NCBI RefSeq assembly: GCF_009834225.1
Contig: NZ_CP047176.1
Coordinates: 2,108,001 to 2,172,000, forward strand
Direction of reading: 5' to 3'
DNA length: 64,000 nt
Origin: Rathayibacter sp. VKM Ac-2759
GTDB taxonomy: Bacteria > Actinomycetota > Actinomycetes > Actinomycetales > Microbacteriaceae
The notes below the pieces were generated by a model, which was given only the letters and a program-made list of their open reading frames with translations, was not told the DNA's origin and ran no database searches. Of the stretch, positions 23,845 through 33,501 are shown in pieces. The translations under genes were made by a program, and so were the position numbers. Every line of letters starts with the position of its first letter. Position 1 is the first letter of the stretch.

Positions 23845-25587
23845 TCAGTGCGAGCTGTCGTCCATCTCGAGTCGCGTCTCCTCGGCGTCGAGCATCAGCT
23901 GCGCGCGGCGCAGGATGCGGGAGGAGTAGACGCCGCGGCTGCGCGCCTCCAGCAGGGCCTCGCGCTCGGCGAGCAGCACCGCGCGCCGCAGGTGGAGGTA
24001 CTGCCCGTGCGGGCCGAGCGGCTCGTCGTCGCGCCGCTCCACCTGCTCCCACGCCACCTGCGACCGGGTGAGGGTGTCGCGGCGGACGCGCTCGAGCACC
24101 CGCGGGCCGACGCTGCCCTCGGGGAGCTCGTCCACCGCCTCCGGGAGCGCCTGGATGCCGGTCGACGCCACCTCGTCGAGGAGCGTCGCGAGCTCGCGGC
24201 GGTCGGCCTCGCCGTCGCTTCCCTGGATCCCGGTCAGACGGATCAGCGCGGGCAGCGTCGCTCCCTGCAGCAGGAGGGTCACCACGGCGACCGTGAACGC
24301 GATCAGGATCAGCTGCGAGCGGTAGGGCGTGCCCTCCGGGAGCGACTGCGCCGCGGCGAGCGTGACCACGCCGCGCATCCCCGACCACGACAGGATCACC
24401 CCGCCCCGCCAGCCGAAGGCCTCGCTCGTGGTCGCCGCCAGGTCGGTCTCGCGGCGCTGGTAGAGCTTCTCGGCCCGCTGCTGGCGCCTCCGGAACCGCT
24501 CGTCGCTCGTCGCGCTGTTGCGCAGCCGCATCACCCCGACCTTCAACCGCCGGTTGATGCGCTCGGCCCGGCGCCCCGAGCCGCGGAGCCACAGCAGCAG
24601 CGGCCAGACGAAGAGGGACCGCAGCACGATCAGGATGACCACCGTCGCAAGGCCCAGGTACACCGCGGTGTCGGCTCCGAGCCCACCCTCGACCTCGCCG
24701 ATGATCGCCTTGATCTCGGCGCCCATCAGGAGGAACACGCCGTTCTCGAGGAGGAACTGCGCCGTCCGCCAGTTGATCCGCTCGCTGAGGCGCGACTGCG
24801 GACTCAGGAAGCGGGCGCTGTTGTGGCCGGTGTAGATGCCGGTGACCACGACGGCGAGGACGCCCGAGGCGCCGAGCTCCTCCGCGGGGATGTAAGCGAG
24901 GAACGGCACGGCGAACGAGACGGCGGTGTCGAGCACGGGGTCGCTGAGCTTCGAGCGCACGAACACGGTGAGCACGCCCATCACCAGCCCGAGCGCGATC
25001 GCCATCAGCACGGAGTAGACGAACAGCACTCCGACCTCGCCGATGTCGATCGCGTCGGTCGTCACGGAGTCGCCCACCACGGCGGCCGCGGCCGTCGCGG
25101 CCCGCAGCAGCACCAGGGCGGAGGCGTCGTTCACGAGGCTCTCGCCCTCGAGCACGGTCACGAGGCGGGGAGGCAGCCCGAGCTTCTTGCCGATCGAGGT
25201 CGCGGCGACCGCATCCGTGGGACTGACGACAGCGCCCAGCGCGATGGCGGCCGGCAGGCTGAGGTCCGGCAGCACGAGGTAGAGGAACAGGCCGACGACC
25301 AGCGCCGTCACGAAGACGAGCAGGACCGAGAGCCCGAAGATCGAGCGGAGGTTGCGGCGGAAGTCGGTCAGCGGCACCTGGATCGCCGCCGAGTACAGCA
25401 GCGGCGGGAGCACGCCCGCGAGGATCAGCTCCGGCTCCACCTCGATCTCGGGGACGCCCGGGAGGTAGGAGGCGCCGATGCCGACGACCACGAGGATCAG
25501 CGGGGCCGCGATGCCCAGCCGGCTCGAGAAGCGCGCGACCGTGACGACGGTGATGATCCCGGCGATCCCTAGCAGCGCGTAGTCCAC
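23845..25587 (-). CDS. Na+/H+ antiporter, CPA1 family
   Basis: Exchanges cytoplasmic Na+ (or K+) for protons. The 580-residue protein has about 11-12 membrane segments. Helix motifs GAVVSPTDAVAATSI and EGESLVNDASALVL carry the ion-binding aspartates typical of NhaP/NHE-type antiporters. WSGMRGVVTLAAAQSLP is the conserved late motif. After residue about 450 there is a soluble, charged cytoplasmic tail of about 130 residues. The GTG start at 25587 has only a weak ribosome site. Probably monocistronic. Confidence 0.93.
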   Translation of the reverse strand: MDYALLGIAGIITVVTVARFSSRLGIAAPLILVVVGIGASYLPGVPEIEVEPELILAGVLPPLLYSAAIQVPLTDFRRNLRSIFGLSVLLVFVTALVVGLFLYLVLPDLSLPAAIALGAVVSPTDAVAATSIGKKLGLPPRLVTVLEGESLVNDASALVLLRAATAAAAVVGDSVTTDAIDIGEVGVLFVYSVLMAIALGLVMGVLTVFVRSKLSDPVLDTAVSFAVPFLAYIPAEELGASGVLAVVVTGIYTGHNSARFLSPQSRLSERINWRTAQFLLENGVFLLMGAEIKAIIGEVEGGLGADTAVYLGLATVVILIVLRSLFVWPLLLWLRGSGRRAERINRRLKVGVMRLRNSATSDERFRRRQQRAEKLYQRRETDLAATTSEAFGWRGGVILSWSGMRGVVTLAAAQSLPEGTPYRSQLILIAFTVAVVTLLLQGATLPALIRLTGIQGSDGEADRRELATLLDEVASTGIQALPEAVDELPEGSVGPRVLERVRRDTLTRSQVAWEQVERRDDEPLGPHGQYLHLRRAVLLAEREALLEARSRGVYSSRILRRAQLMLDAEETRLEMDDSSH

Positions 25588-25639
25588 GCCACCAGGGTAG
25601 CGAGGCGGTCAGCGCCGACCGGTCGCCGCCGTCAGCGGA

Positions 25640-26344
25640 TCAGTACCAGCCGACGTCCTCGGAGTGCGCCCACGCGCCGCACGGCGATCCGTAGCGGCCC
25701 GAGATGTAGCCGAGACCCCAGGTGATCTGGGTGCTCGCGCTGGTCGCCCAGTCGCCGCCCGCACTCGCCATCTTGCTGCCGGGCAGGGCCTGCGGGATGC
25801 CGTAGGCACCGCTCGACGTGTTCTCGGCGTACACGTTCCAGCCGGACTCGCGGTTCCAGAGCAGGACCAGGCAGTCGTACTCGCTGTCGGCCCAGCCACG
25901 CTGCACGATCATGTCGTACGCGATCGCCTTGGCCGAGCCGGGGTCGGGAGCGGCGGCACGGGCGACGGGGGTCGAGGTCGCCTCCGACTCGTCCTCCTCC
26001 TCGGCCTCCGCCGTCTCGGTGGGGGTCGGGGTGGGAGTGGGGGTCGGCGTGGGCTTCGCCTGCGCGTCGAACGTGTCGCGCTGGACCGTGCGCTCGATGT
26101 CGCCGGCGACGATGAGACGCTGCGCGGGATCGCCGTCGAAGCGGGCGGGGGCCTGGTAGTACGGCGAGGCCACGGCTCCGCTGGAGGGATCGACGACGTT
26201 GACCATCACGAAGGCGATGGAGGCGGCGAAGGCGAGGAACGCGAGGGGCACGCGGGCCCGGGATCCGGTGCGGCGAGGGGCCGGCGCCTTGACGGCCGAG
26301 GGCCGGGAGACGGGTGCCGGGGTGACGGGTCGTTCCTGATGCAT
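25640..26344 (-). CDS. Secreted lytic-transglycosylase-like protein
   Basis: About 234 residues from the ATG at 26344 (a GTG at 26356 is possible). One membrane/signal segment (VPLAFLAFAASIAFVMV) is followed by a (Pro-Thr)n linker rich in PTPT and acidic residues. The C-terminal domain has LLWNRESGWNVYAEN...SGAYGIPQALPG, the transglycosylase SLT-type fold with the catalytic Glu in NRESGW. Likely a wall-remodelling enzyme of the kind common in Microbacteriaceae. The linker DNA is a GGGGTC-type microsatellite (near 26020-26055), so its length may vary between strains. Confidence 0.87.
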   Translation of the reverse strand: MHQERPVTPAPVSRPSAVKAPAPRRTGSRARVPLAFLAFAASIAFVMVNVVDPSSGAVASPYYQAPARFDGDPAQRLIVAGDIERTVQRDTFDAQAKPTPTPTPTPTPTETAEAEEEDESEATSTPVARAAAPDPGSAKAIAYDMIVQRGWADSEYDCLVLLWNRESGWNVYAENTSSGAYGIPQALPGSKMASAGGDWATSASTQITWGLGYISGRYGSPCGAWAHSEDVGWY

Positions 26345-26404
26345 AGCCACGATCACGAAAGCATAACGGACTATGGCCTGATCGGCCAGGCTATCGGCGC
26401 CGCA

Positions 26405-26956
26405 TCAGCGGACCGCCAGCATCACGTCGACCACGGTGTCGAGCACGAGGTCGACCTGCGGCTCCGAGTACCCGCCGCGCTGGGGAGCGAAGGAGACGGT
26501 GCGGACGTCGTCGACCGTGAGGACGGAGCCGTCGCGGAAGTAGCCGGAGATGCGGTCCGCGAAGGCGTCGACCTGTCGGATGTTGTAGCCGGTGGTGAGC
26601 ACACCGGCGTGCTGGAAGCGCTCCCGGGCGGGGCGCGCGAGCCGGTTGACGACCTCCTGCGCCGTCGAGCGCGCCTCCTGCAGCCACTGCTCCTCGCCCT
26701 GCGCCGAGATCGCGTACTGGCGCTCGCGGAGCGCGAACGCGTCCTCGAGTCGCTCGAGGGCGGCGTCGACGTGCGGGGCGGAGTAGCCGCCCTTCTTGAG
26801 CGAGAACGCCGTGTGGCGGAGGTCGGCGGCCCGCAGGTCGGCCGGTCCGCCGGAGAGCTGCGCGTACGCCTCGCGGGCCGACGCCAGGAACGAGTCGACC
26901 TCGGCGGTGTCGTAGCCGGGGCGGGACTCGCGCGCGTAGGGGAAGGGAGCGTCCAT
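26405..26956 (-). CDS. DivIVA-repeat (DivI1A) protein
   Basis: 183 residues from the ATG at 26956; longer frames add out-of-family sequence. Four short DivI1A-type motifs can be seen: RPGYDTAEVDSFL, KKGGYSAPHVDAAL, TTGYNIRQVDAFAD and QRGGYSEPQVDLVL. The two copies with a GGY core are spaced across the protein. There is no coiled-coil tail, unlike Wag31. The function is not established. It follows cdsA in the same direction. Confidence 0.8.
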   Translation of the reverse strand: MDAPFPYARESRPGYDTAEVDSFLASAREAYAQLSGGPADLRAADLRHTAFSLKKGGYSAPHVDAALERLEDAFALRERQYAISAQGEEQWLQEARSTAQEVVNRLARPARERFQHAGVLTTGYNIRQVDAFADRISGYFRDGSVLTVDDVRTVSFAPQRGGYSEPQVDLVLDTVVDVMLAVR

Positions 26957-27050
26957 CCCGACATTGTGCCAAGCCCGGAGGCCGGTCGCCGACAGCGGCG
27001 CGCTCACGGGGCATCGGAGCACTGCTCGGGCTCGGAGCTCCCGGAGCGCC

Positions 27051-28067
27051 TCAGCGGGCGAAGACGGAGTACAGCACGTACGCCGCGGCGGCCGACGGCA
27101 GGATCGAGTCGAGCCGGTCGAGGATCCCGCCGTGACCCGGGAGCCACGTGCTCATGTCCTTGATGCCGATGTCGCGCTTGATGAGCGACTCGGCGAGATC
27201 GCCGACGGTCGCGGTCAGGAGGATGACGGCGCCGAAGAGCGCGCCCACCCACCACTCCTGGCCGAGCAGGAGCACGGCGAGCAGGACGCCCGCCACCACG
27301 CCCGCGACACCGGCGCCCGCGAAGCCCTCCCAGGTCTTCTTCGGGCTGATGCGCGGGGCCATCGGGTGCTTGCCCCAGGTGAGCCCGCTGGCGTACGCGC
27401 CCGTGTCGACCACGATCGCCAGGACGAGGAACGACAGCGCCCAGAGCTGTCCGCCCGGCTCCGCCACCAGGCGGATCGCGAACGCGCCGAGGAACGTGAC
27501 GTAGGCCTGCACGAACGCGCCGAGGCCGAGATCGAGCAGAAGGTCGCGGCGCGTCGACGAGGTGTGCTTGACGAGCTGCTCGACGAGACGCCAGAGCGCG
27601 ATGACGAGGGAGCCCAGGAGGACCGCGAGGAACCCGCCCGAGATGCCCCCGTAGTAGGCGGCCGGCACCGCGACGACCGCGACGATCCCCGTCGGGATGC
27701 GCGGGATGTCGCGACCGGCGTGGCGCAGTGCATTGGAGAGCTCGAGCGCCGCGAGGAGCACGAGCGCGCCGGCGAGCACCATGAAGAGCTCTTTGACCAC
27801 GAGCAGGCTGACGAGCATCACGCTCACGCCGACGATCCCGATGAGCGTCGCCGACACGAGGTTGCGCCCGGACCGCGCCGTCAGGCGGTCGTTCGTGGCC
27901 TCGAGCTGCGCCCGGGTAGCCTCGAGCTGCCTCTCGACGTCCGCTCGGCCCTGCTGGGCGCGCGCCCTCAGGGCGTCGCGCGTGACCATCCGCGAGCCCC
28001 GGGCTCCCGGGACGTGAGGACCTGGCCGCTCCTCGCCGCCTTCGGGTTCCACGGGGTGCTCTGACAC
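27051..28067 (-). CDS. cdsA: Phosphatidate cytidylyltransferase CdsA
   Basis: Makes CDP-diacylglycerol from phosphatidic acid and CTP in the cytoplasmic membrane. The 338-residue protein has a hydrophilic, partly coiled N-terminus (about 65 residues) and then eight or so membrane segments. The signature is seen in SPKKTWEGFAGAG and in the C-terminal HGGILDRLDSILPSA. The GTG at 28067 starts 6 bases after the frr stop. An internal start at MVTRDALRARA is possible. Confidence 0.93.
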   Translation of the reverse strand: MSEHPVEPEGGEERPGPHVPGARGSRMVTRDALRARAQQGRADVERQLEATRAQLEATNDRLTARSGRNLVSATLIGIVGVSVMLVSLLVVKELFMVLAGALVLLAALELSNALRHAGRDIPRIPTGIVAVVAVPAAYYGGISGGFLAVLLGSLVIALWRLVEQLVKHTSSTRRDLLLDLGLGAFVQAYVTFLGAFAIRLVAEPGGQLWALSFLVLAIVVDTGAYASGLTWGKHPMAPRISPKKTWEGFAGAGVAGVVAGVLLAVLLLGQEWWVGALFGAVILLTATVGDLAESLIKRDIGIKDMSTWLPGHGGILDRLDSILPSAAAAYVLYSVFAR

Positions 28068-28073
28068 GGCCGA

Positions 28074-28628
28074 CTACACCTCGAGGAGTTCGGTTTCCTT
28101 GCGCTTGAGCGCCTCGTCGATCGCGTCGACGTGCTGCTTCGTGAGCGCCTCGAGCTCCTTCTCGCCGCGCGAGAGCTCGTCGTCGCCGATGTCGCCCTTC
28201 AGCGCGTCGAGGTCGTCCTTCGCCTTGCGGCGGATGTTGCGGACGGCGATCTTCGCGTCCTCGGCCTTCGTGCGGACGACCTTCACGAACTCCTTGCGGC
28301 GCTCGGTCGTGAGCTCGGGGAGGGTGACGCGGATGACCGAGCCGTCGTTGGTCGGGTTGGCGCCGAGGTTCGGCATGTCCCGGATGGCCTGCTCGATGTC
28401 GCGCAGCGAGCCCTTGTCGTAGGGCGTGACGAGGAGCGTGCGCGCCTCCTGGTTCTGCATCGACGCGAGCTGCGCCAGCGGCGTCGGGGTGCCGTAGTAG
28501 CTCACCAGCACCTTCTGGAACATGCCGGGGTTCGCACGGCCGGTGCGGACCGACGAGAAGTCCTCCTTGGCGACCTCGACGGCCTTGCCCATCTTGGTCT
28601 TCGCGTCGGCCAGTACATCCGAGATCAC
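28074..28628 (-). CDS. frr: Ribosome recycling factor
   Basis: Splits post-termination ribosomes with EF-G. The 184 residues match the family length. [23 protein letters not shown] and [12 protein letters not shown] are the family landmarks. The GTG start at 28628 has AAGGAG 6 bases upstream. Part of rpsB-tsf-pyrH-frr-cdsA. Confidence 0.97.
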   Translation of the reverse strand: MISDVLADAKTKMGKAVEVAKEDFSSVRTGRANPGMFQKVLVSYYGTPTPLAQLASMQNQEARTLLVTPYDKGSLRDIEQAIRDMPNLGANPTNDGSVIRVTLPELTTERRKEFVKVVRTKAEDAKIAVRNIRRKAKDDLDALKGDIGDDELSRGEKELEALTKQHVDAIDEALKRKETELLEV

Positions 28629-28661
28629 AGGGGACTCCTTAGGAAGTGGGAAGTGGTCAGT

Positions 28662-29393
28662 CTAGTTCGAGACGAGGGTGCCGAGCTGGGCCCCCCGGAT
28701 GGCCTTGGCGACGTTGCCGGCGGGCTCCATCCCGAAGACCTGCATCGGCATGCCGTTGTCCATGCAGAGGCTGAACGCGGTCGAGTCGACGACCTTGAGG
28801 CCCCGCTGGAGCGCCTCCTGGTACGTGAGGGTGTCGAGCTTCTTGGCGTCGGGGTTCGTCCGCGGGTCGGCGTCGTAGACGCCGTCGACGCCGTTCTTCG
28901 CGACGAGGACGACGTCGGCGTGCGTCTCGAGTGCGCGCTGCGCGGCGACCGTGTCGGTCGAGAAGAACGGGAGGCCGGCGCCGGCGCCGAAGATGACGAC
29001 GCGGCCCTTCTCCATGTGGCGGATCGCGCGGCGGGGGATGTAGGGCTCGGCGACCTGCGTCATCGCGATGGCCGACTGCACACGCGTCTCCGCTCCGGCC
29101 TGCTCGAGGAAGTCCTGAAGGGCGAGGGAGTTCATCACGGTGCCCAGCATGCCCATGTAGTCGGCGCGGCCGCGGTCCATGCCGCGCTGCGACAGCTCGG
29201 CGCCGCGGAAGAAGTTGCCGCCGCCGACCACGACCGAGATCTCGACCTCGGTCGCCGCATCGGCGATCTCGCGCGCGAGGGCGCTGATGACATCCGGGTT
29301 GACGCCGAGCGTCCCGGCTCCGAACGCCTCTCCCGACAGCTTCAGAAGCACCCTGCGGCGCTTGCCCGTCGTCATCGCATCCGTCTGCGTCAT
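28662..29393 (-). CDS. pyrH: Uridylate kinase PyrH
   Basis: Phosphorylates UMP to UDP. 243 residues. [19 protein letters not shown] and [13 protein letters not shown] are the amino-acid-kinase-family signatures of bacterial UMP kinases. The ATG at 29393 follows GGAGGAAACGTCC; a second in-frame ATG lies 18 bases in. Confidence 0.97.
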   Translation of the reverse strand: MTQTDAMTTGKRRRVLLKLSGEAFGAGTLGVNPDVISALAREIADAATEVEISVVVGGGNFFRGAELSQRGMDRGRADYMGMLGTVMNSLALQDFLEQAGAETRVQSAIAMTQVAEPYIPRRAIRHMEKGRVVIFGAGAGLPFFSTDTVAAQRALETHADVVLVAKNGVDGVYDADPRTNPDAKKLDTLTYQEALQRGLKVVDSTAFSLCMDNGMPMQVFGMEPAGNVAKAIRGAQLGTLVSN

Positions 29394-29483
29394 GGACGTT
29401 TCCTCCCGTAGACCCGTACAAACCTATCCCGCGCGGGACGCACCCGCGACCAGGCCCGGGGCACCCGACCCCGGGCAGAGCGA

Positions 29484-29519
29484 AGGGAGCCCGGGTCGAC
29501 TGAACGACCCGGACTCCCC
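29484..29519 (-). terminator. Hairpin between tsf and pyrH
   Basis: GGGAG-CCCGGGTCG pairs with CGACCCGG-A-CTCCC, starting about 10 bases beyond the tsf stop. It would end or attenuate the rpsB-tsf transcript. Confidence 0.8.
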
Positions 29520-29528
29520 TCGTGTGTC

Positions 29529-30356
29529 TTACGCGCCGACCTTGAAGCGGGCGAAGCCCGACACGGTCAGACCCGCGTCGCTCAGGACCTTGGCGACGGA
29601 CAGCTTGTTGTCCTTCGCGTAGTCCTGGTCGAACAGCGCGACCTGCTTGAAGTACGCGTTGACGCGTCCCTCGATGATCTTCGGGAGGGCGGCCTCGGGC
29701 TTGCCCTCACCGCGCGAGATCTCCTCGACGATGCGGCGCTCGTTGTCGACCTCGGCGGTCGGGACGTCGTCGCGCGAGAGGTACGTCGGGTTGGCGAACG
29801 AGATGTGCTGCGCCACGGAGCGCGCGGTCTCGGCGTCGTCGCCCGAGTAGCCCACGACCACGCCGACCTGCGGGGGCAGGTCCTTGTTGGTCTTGTGCAG
29901 GTAGACGGCGAAGTGCTCACCGGTCACGGTGGCGACGCGGCGGAGCTCCACCTTCTCGCCGAGGATCGCGGCCTCGTCGTTGATGATGTCGGCGACGGTC
30001 TTGCCGTCGGCGGGGGCCGCGAGGGCCTCCTCGACGGTGGTCGCGCCGGCGGCGACGACCGCGGCGAGCACGGCGTCGGCGAGTGCGATGAACTTCGTGC
30101 CCTTGGCGACGAAGTCGGTCTCGCACGCGAGCTCGATCATTGTCGCGACTCCGCCGTTCTCCGCGGCGGCGACGAGGCCCTCGCTGGTGGAGCGGTCGGC
30201 GCGCTTCGCGTTGCCCTTGGCGCCCTTGAGGCGGAGGATCTCGACCGCCTTGTCCAGGTCGCCGTCGGCCTCGACGAGAGCGTTCTTCGTGTCGACCATG
30301 CCGGTACCGAGCTGCTCGCGCAGCGTCTTGACGTCAGCGAGGCTGAAAGTAGCCAT
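29529..30356 (-). CDS. tsf: Translation elongation factor Ts
   Basis: Guanine-nucleotide exchange factor for EF-Tu. 275 residues from the ATG at 30356, which has AAGGAG about 11 bases upstream. The N-terminal LREQLGTGMVDTKNALVEA is the UBA-like domain, and CETDFVAKG is the EF-Tu contact motif. The C-terminal dimerisation-like domain follows. It sits directly after rpsB as in most bacteria. Confidence 0.97.
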   Translation of the reverse strand: MATFSLADVKTLREQLGTGMVDTKNALVEADGDLDKAVEILRLKGAKGNAKRADRSTSEGLVAAAENGGVATMIELACETDFVAKGTKFIALADAVLAAVVAAGATTVEEALAAPADGKTVADIINDEAAILGEKVELRRVATVTGEHFAVYLHKTNKDLPPQVGVVVGYSGDDAETARSVAQHISFANPTYLSRDDVPTAEVDNERRIVEEISRGEGKPEAALPKIIEGRVNAYFKQVALFDQDYAKDNKLSVAKVLSDAGLTVSGFARFKVGA

Positions 30357-30457
30357 AGTTCTGCGAACTCCTTCGTGGTTCTGCGGACCCCGGTCGCCGT
30401 CGCGGCGCACCGGGTCCCCAGCGATTCTGTTACGTGGGTGTCGTGCTCTACCGAACG

Positions 30458-30497
30458 GGGGCCGAACGTTCTGCATCCGCAGAACGTCCGACCCCCG
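30458..30497 (-). terminator. Hairpin between rpsB and tsf
   Basis: GGGGGCCGAACGTTCTGC pairs imperfectly with the mirror stretch ending in CCCCC at 30497 around a short loop. Located 16 bases beyond the rpsB stop, it probably adjusts the rpsB:tsf ratio by partial termination. Confidence 0.65.
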
Positions 30498-30512
30498 ACT
30501 CAGGAGGTGGTG

Positions 30513-31478
30513 TCAGGCCTTGGCGGTCTCGTCGGTCGAGGACTCGACCGTGGTCTCGTCGGCGGCGGGCGCCTCGTCGGCAGCGGTCTCGGCGGCGGGC
30601 GCCTCGGCGTCGGCGACGGCCTCGTCGATCGTCTCGGACTCGGCGTCGGCGACCTTCTCGGTCTCCGCGCCGGCCTGCTCGTTCGGCTCCTCGACGGCGG
30701 CATCGGGGGTGCCCGACGTGAGCAGCTCCTTCTCCCACTCGGCGAGGGGCTCGACGGCGGAGACGTTGCCCTCGGCCTCGGGCTTCTGGTGACGCTGGAT
30801 GAGGCCCTCGGCCGCGGCGTCGGCGACGATGCGGGTGAGCAGGCTCACCGAGCGGATCGCGTCGTCGTTGCCCGGGATCGGGTACTGGACCTCGTCGGGG
30901 TCGCAGTTCGTGTCGAGGATGCCGATGACCGGGATGCCCAGCTTCTTGGCCTCGTCGATCGCGAGGTGCTCCTTCTTGGTGTCGACGACCCACAGGGCCG
31001 ACGGCGTCTTCGAGAGGTTGCGGATACCGCCGAGCGACTTGTGCAGCTTGTCGAGCTCGCGCTTCTTGATGAGGAGTTCCTTCTTCGTGAAGCCGCTCTT
31101 GGCGGTGTCGTCGAAGTCGAGCTCCTCGAGCTCCTTCATGCGCGCGAGGCGCTTGGAGACGGTCTGGAAGTTGGTCAGCAGACCACCGAGCCAGCGCTGG
31201 TTGACGTAGGGCTGGCCGACGCGGGTCGCCTGCTCCGAGATCGCGTTCTGCGCCTGCTTCTTCGTGCCGACGAAGAGGATGGTGCCGCCGTGGGCGACCG
31301 TCTCCTTGACGAAGTCGTAGGTCTTGTCGATGTAGGCCAGCGACTGCTGGAGGTCGATGATGTAGCTGCCCGAGCGCTCGGTCAGGATGAAGCGCTTCAT
31401 CTTGGGGTTCCAGCGACGGGTCTGGTGCCCGAAGTGGACGCCGCTGTCGAGCAGCTGGCGCATGGTGACGACTGCCAT
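30513..31478 (-). CDS. rpsB: 30S ribosomal protein S2 with a long acidic tail
   Basis: 321 residues from the ATG at 31478 (GGAG upstream). The S2 core ([42 protein letters not shown]) is complete by about residue 245. A tail of about 70 residues follows, almost only Ala, Glu, Asp, Thr and Val. Such tails occur in actinobacterial S2 but this one is long. It heads the rpsB-tsf operon with its own promoter. Confidence 0.97.
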   Translation of the reverse strand: MAVVTMRQLLDSGVHFGHQTRRWNPKMKRFILTERSGSYIIDLQQSLAYIDKTYDFVKETVAHGGTILFVGTKKQAQNAISEQATRVGQPYVNQRWLGGLLTNFQTVSKRLARMKELEELDFDDTAKSGFTKKELLIKKRELDKLHKSLGGIRNLSKTPSALWVVDTKKEHLAIDEAKKLGIPVIGILDTNCDPDEVQYPIPGNDDAIRSVSLLTRIVADAAAEGLIQRHQKPEAEGNVSAVEPLAEWEKELLTSGTPDAAVEEPNEQAGAETEKVADAESETIDEAVADAEAPAAETAADEAPAADETTVESSTDETAKA

Positions 31479-31670
31479 GAGTCGTTCTCCTTGTCTCGGG
31501 GCTCGGGCGCACGACGGCGCCGAACTCCCGTTCGGTTGTCTGCGACGGCCGGTCGGCACGTCGCCCTGGCGCCCGGCGCACTCCCGCCCGTCCGTGTGAG
31601 CGGAGGGACCGTGGGGAGCGTAGGCCGAATGGGCGCGCGTAGTCACCCCGACGAGCGAGGTGCTCCGGAG

Positions 31671-31679
31671 ATTCTAGCA
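31671..31679 (-). promoter_or_regulatory. Extended -10 promoter of rpsB
   Basis: On the minus strand TGC-TAGAAT reads at 31679-31671, an extended -10 box. No good -35 is present. The expected leader of about 185 bases up to 31478 is GC-rich and hairpin-prone, but I could not assign it to a known ribosomal leader. Confidence 0.6.
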
Positions 31680-31724
31680 CCAGGGCGGGGTGGCGGCGGG
31701 CTGTGCCACGGGTGGGCGGCACCT

Positions 31725-31817
31725 CCGGCTCGCAGGACCACGTTCGGCTCGCGGAAACACGTTCGGCTCGCAGGAATCGAGGATTCCGACGAGCCGAACG
31801 TGCTCTCGCGAGCCGAG
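31725..31817. repeat. TTCGGCTCGC repeat cluster 1
   Basis: Three forward units of 18-19 bp (core GGCTCGCAGGA or GGCTCGCGGAA) are followed by two inverted units (CGAGCCGAACG, GCGAGCCGAG). The third forward and first inverted unit form a hairpin from 31758 to 31802 with a 13-bp outer stem and an inner GGAATC/GATTCC stem. It lies between the MFS gene stop and the rpsB promoter. Related to the larger cluster at 53861-54257. Confidence 0.85.
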
Positions 31818-31828
31818 GGTGGCGCGAG

Positions 31829-33292
31829 CTACTTGCGCGCGGACTTCATGACGGTGCGGATGTGCAGCGTGTCCATCTCCTCGAGCGACCGACCCTTGGT
31901 CTCCGGCACGAACATGAAGACGAAGATGAACGACAGCGCGGCGAACGTCGCGTACAGGCCGTAGGCGAGGGTCAGCGAGACGTCCTGCGAGAGGATCGGG
32001 AACGTCACCGTGATGGCGAAGTTGGCGATCCACTGCGCGGAGGCGGCCAGGCCGAGGGCGGCGGCGCGGATGCGGTTCGGGAAGATCTCGCCGAGGAGGA
32101 CCCAGACCAGCGGTCCCCAGGTCGCGCCGAAGAAGACGACGAAGGCGTTGGCCGAGACCAGGGCGATCGGACCCCAGGCGCCGGGCAGCGAGACGTCCTC
32201 GCCGCTGATCGTCGACTGGCTGAACGCGATGGCCATGAGAGCGAGCGAGATCGCCATGCCCGCGGAGCCGACCAGCAGCAGCGGCTTCCGGCCGACCTTG
32301 TCGACGAGGAAGATCGCGACGAACGTGACGACGACGTTGACGACCGAGGTGAACACCGAGATGGCGAACGAGTTCGACTCGTCGAAGCCGACCGCGCTCC
32401 ACAGCGAGGTGGAGTAGTAGAAGATCACGTTGATGCCGACGAACTGCTGGAACACCGAGAGCAGGATGCCGACCCAGACGACGGGCAGCAGGCCCAGCGC
32501 CGGTCCGCGGAGGCTCGACTTCTGCGCGTTCTCGGCGTCCTCGTTGATCTTCTTCTGGATGTCGTTGAGCGCGTCGTCGACCTCGTCACGGGGCGTGACG
32601 GTCGCGAGCACCTTGCGCGCCTCCTCCGTCTTGCCGCGGGTCGCGAGGTAGCGCGGCGACTCCGGCAGCGTGAGGGCGAGCAGCCCGTAGACGACAGCGG
32701 GGACGGCGCAGGCGATGAACATCCAGCGCCAGGCGGCCACGCCGAACCAGTACGGCTCGGAGGCGCCGTCGGCGCCGTTCGCGATGAGGGTGTCCGAGAG
32801 CAGCGCGGCGAAGATGCCGAGCGTGATCGCCAGCTGCTGGAGCGACGCGAGCGCGCCGCGGATCGCCTTGGGCGCGATCTCGGAGATGTAGGTCGGCGCG
32901 ATGACCGAGGCGATGCCGATGCCGAGTCCGCCGACCACGCGCCAGAGCACGAGGTCCCAGACGGCGAAGGCGGCGCCGGCGCCGATCGAGGAGACGAGGA
33001 AGAGGACGGCGCCGAGCAGCATCACCTTGATGCGACCCCAGCGGTCGGCCAGACGTCCCGCGAGGTACGCGCCGAGCGCGCAGCCGAGCAGAGCGGAGGC
33101 GACCGCGAAGCCGATCAGCGCGGCCGACAGCTCGAACTCGCCCTGCACCGCCTCGACCGCGCCGTTCACGACGGAGGAGTCGAAGCCGAAGAGGAATCCG
33201 CCGACCGCCGCGGCCACTGCGAGGCCGATCACCTTCCTCCGCAGCTTCGCCGCCGAGGGGTTCGGGGTGGTGTCAGATCGTCCGCTGGTCAT
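31829..33292 (-). CDS. MFS sugar transporter, sugar-porter family
   Basis: 487 residues, 12 membrane segments. GGFLFGFDSSVVNGA in helix 1, RLADRWGR after helix 2, PESPRYL before the central loop, FQQFVGINVIFYYS in helix 7 and PETKGRSLEE at the end are the sugar-porter (XylE/GLUT) signatures. It most likely imports a hexose or pentose by proton symport; the substrate cannot be read. It lies upstream of rpsB but is separated from it by the repeat hairpins and the rpsB promoter. Confidence 0.93.
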   Translation of the reverse strand: MTSGRSDTTPNPSAAKLRRKVIGLAVAAAVGGFLFGFDSSVVNGAVEAVQGEFELSAALIGFAVASALLGCALGAYLAGRLADRWGRIKVMLLGAVLFLVSSIGAGAAFAVWDLVLWRVVGGLGIGIASVIAPTYISEIAPKAIRGALASLQQLAITLGIFAALLSDTLIANGADGASEPYWFGVAAWRWMFIACAVPAVVYGLLALTLPESPRYLATRGKTEEARKVLATVTPRDEVDDALNDIQKKINEDAENAQKSSLRGPALGLLPVVWVGILLSVFQQFVGINVIFYYSTSLWSAVGFDESNSFAISVFTSVVNVVVTFVAIFLVDKVGRKPLLLVGSAGMAISLALMAIAFSQSTISGEDVSLPGAWGPIALVSANAFVVFFGATWGPLVWVLLGEIFPNRIRAAALGLAASAQWIANFAITVTFPILSQDVSLTLAYGLYATFAALSFIFVFMFVPETKGRSLEEMDTLHIRTVMKSARK

Positions 33293-33501
33293 GGTCGTCT
33301 CCGATTCTCGCCGCCGGTGGGTGCGCTGGTCTCGCCCCGCTCCGGATCACAGGCACGTTACTCCCGGCTCGGAATCCACCGAGACGGGTTGTGCTCGGGA
33401 GGATTCTGCGTTCCTCCTCCCCAGGACCCGGTGCCGTGCGCTTCTCCCCCGGTCGGGCCGCCGGTCGCCCGCGTCGCCGCGCCTCTCGGCACGGTGGGCG
33501 G

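Noticed and set aside
25640..26344. Resuscitation-promoting factor
   Set aside because: The catalytic domain has the NRESGW-type SLT pattern and a long Pro-Thr linker; the Rpf core pattern with its conserved cysteine pair and ICESGGNW-like start is not matched.
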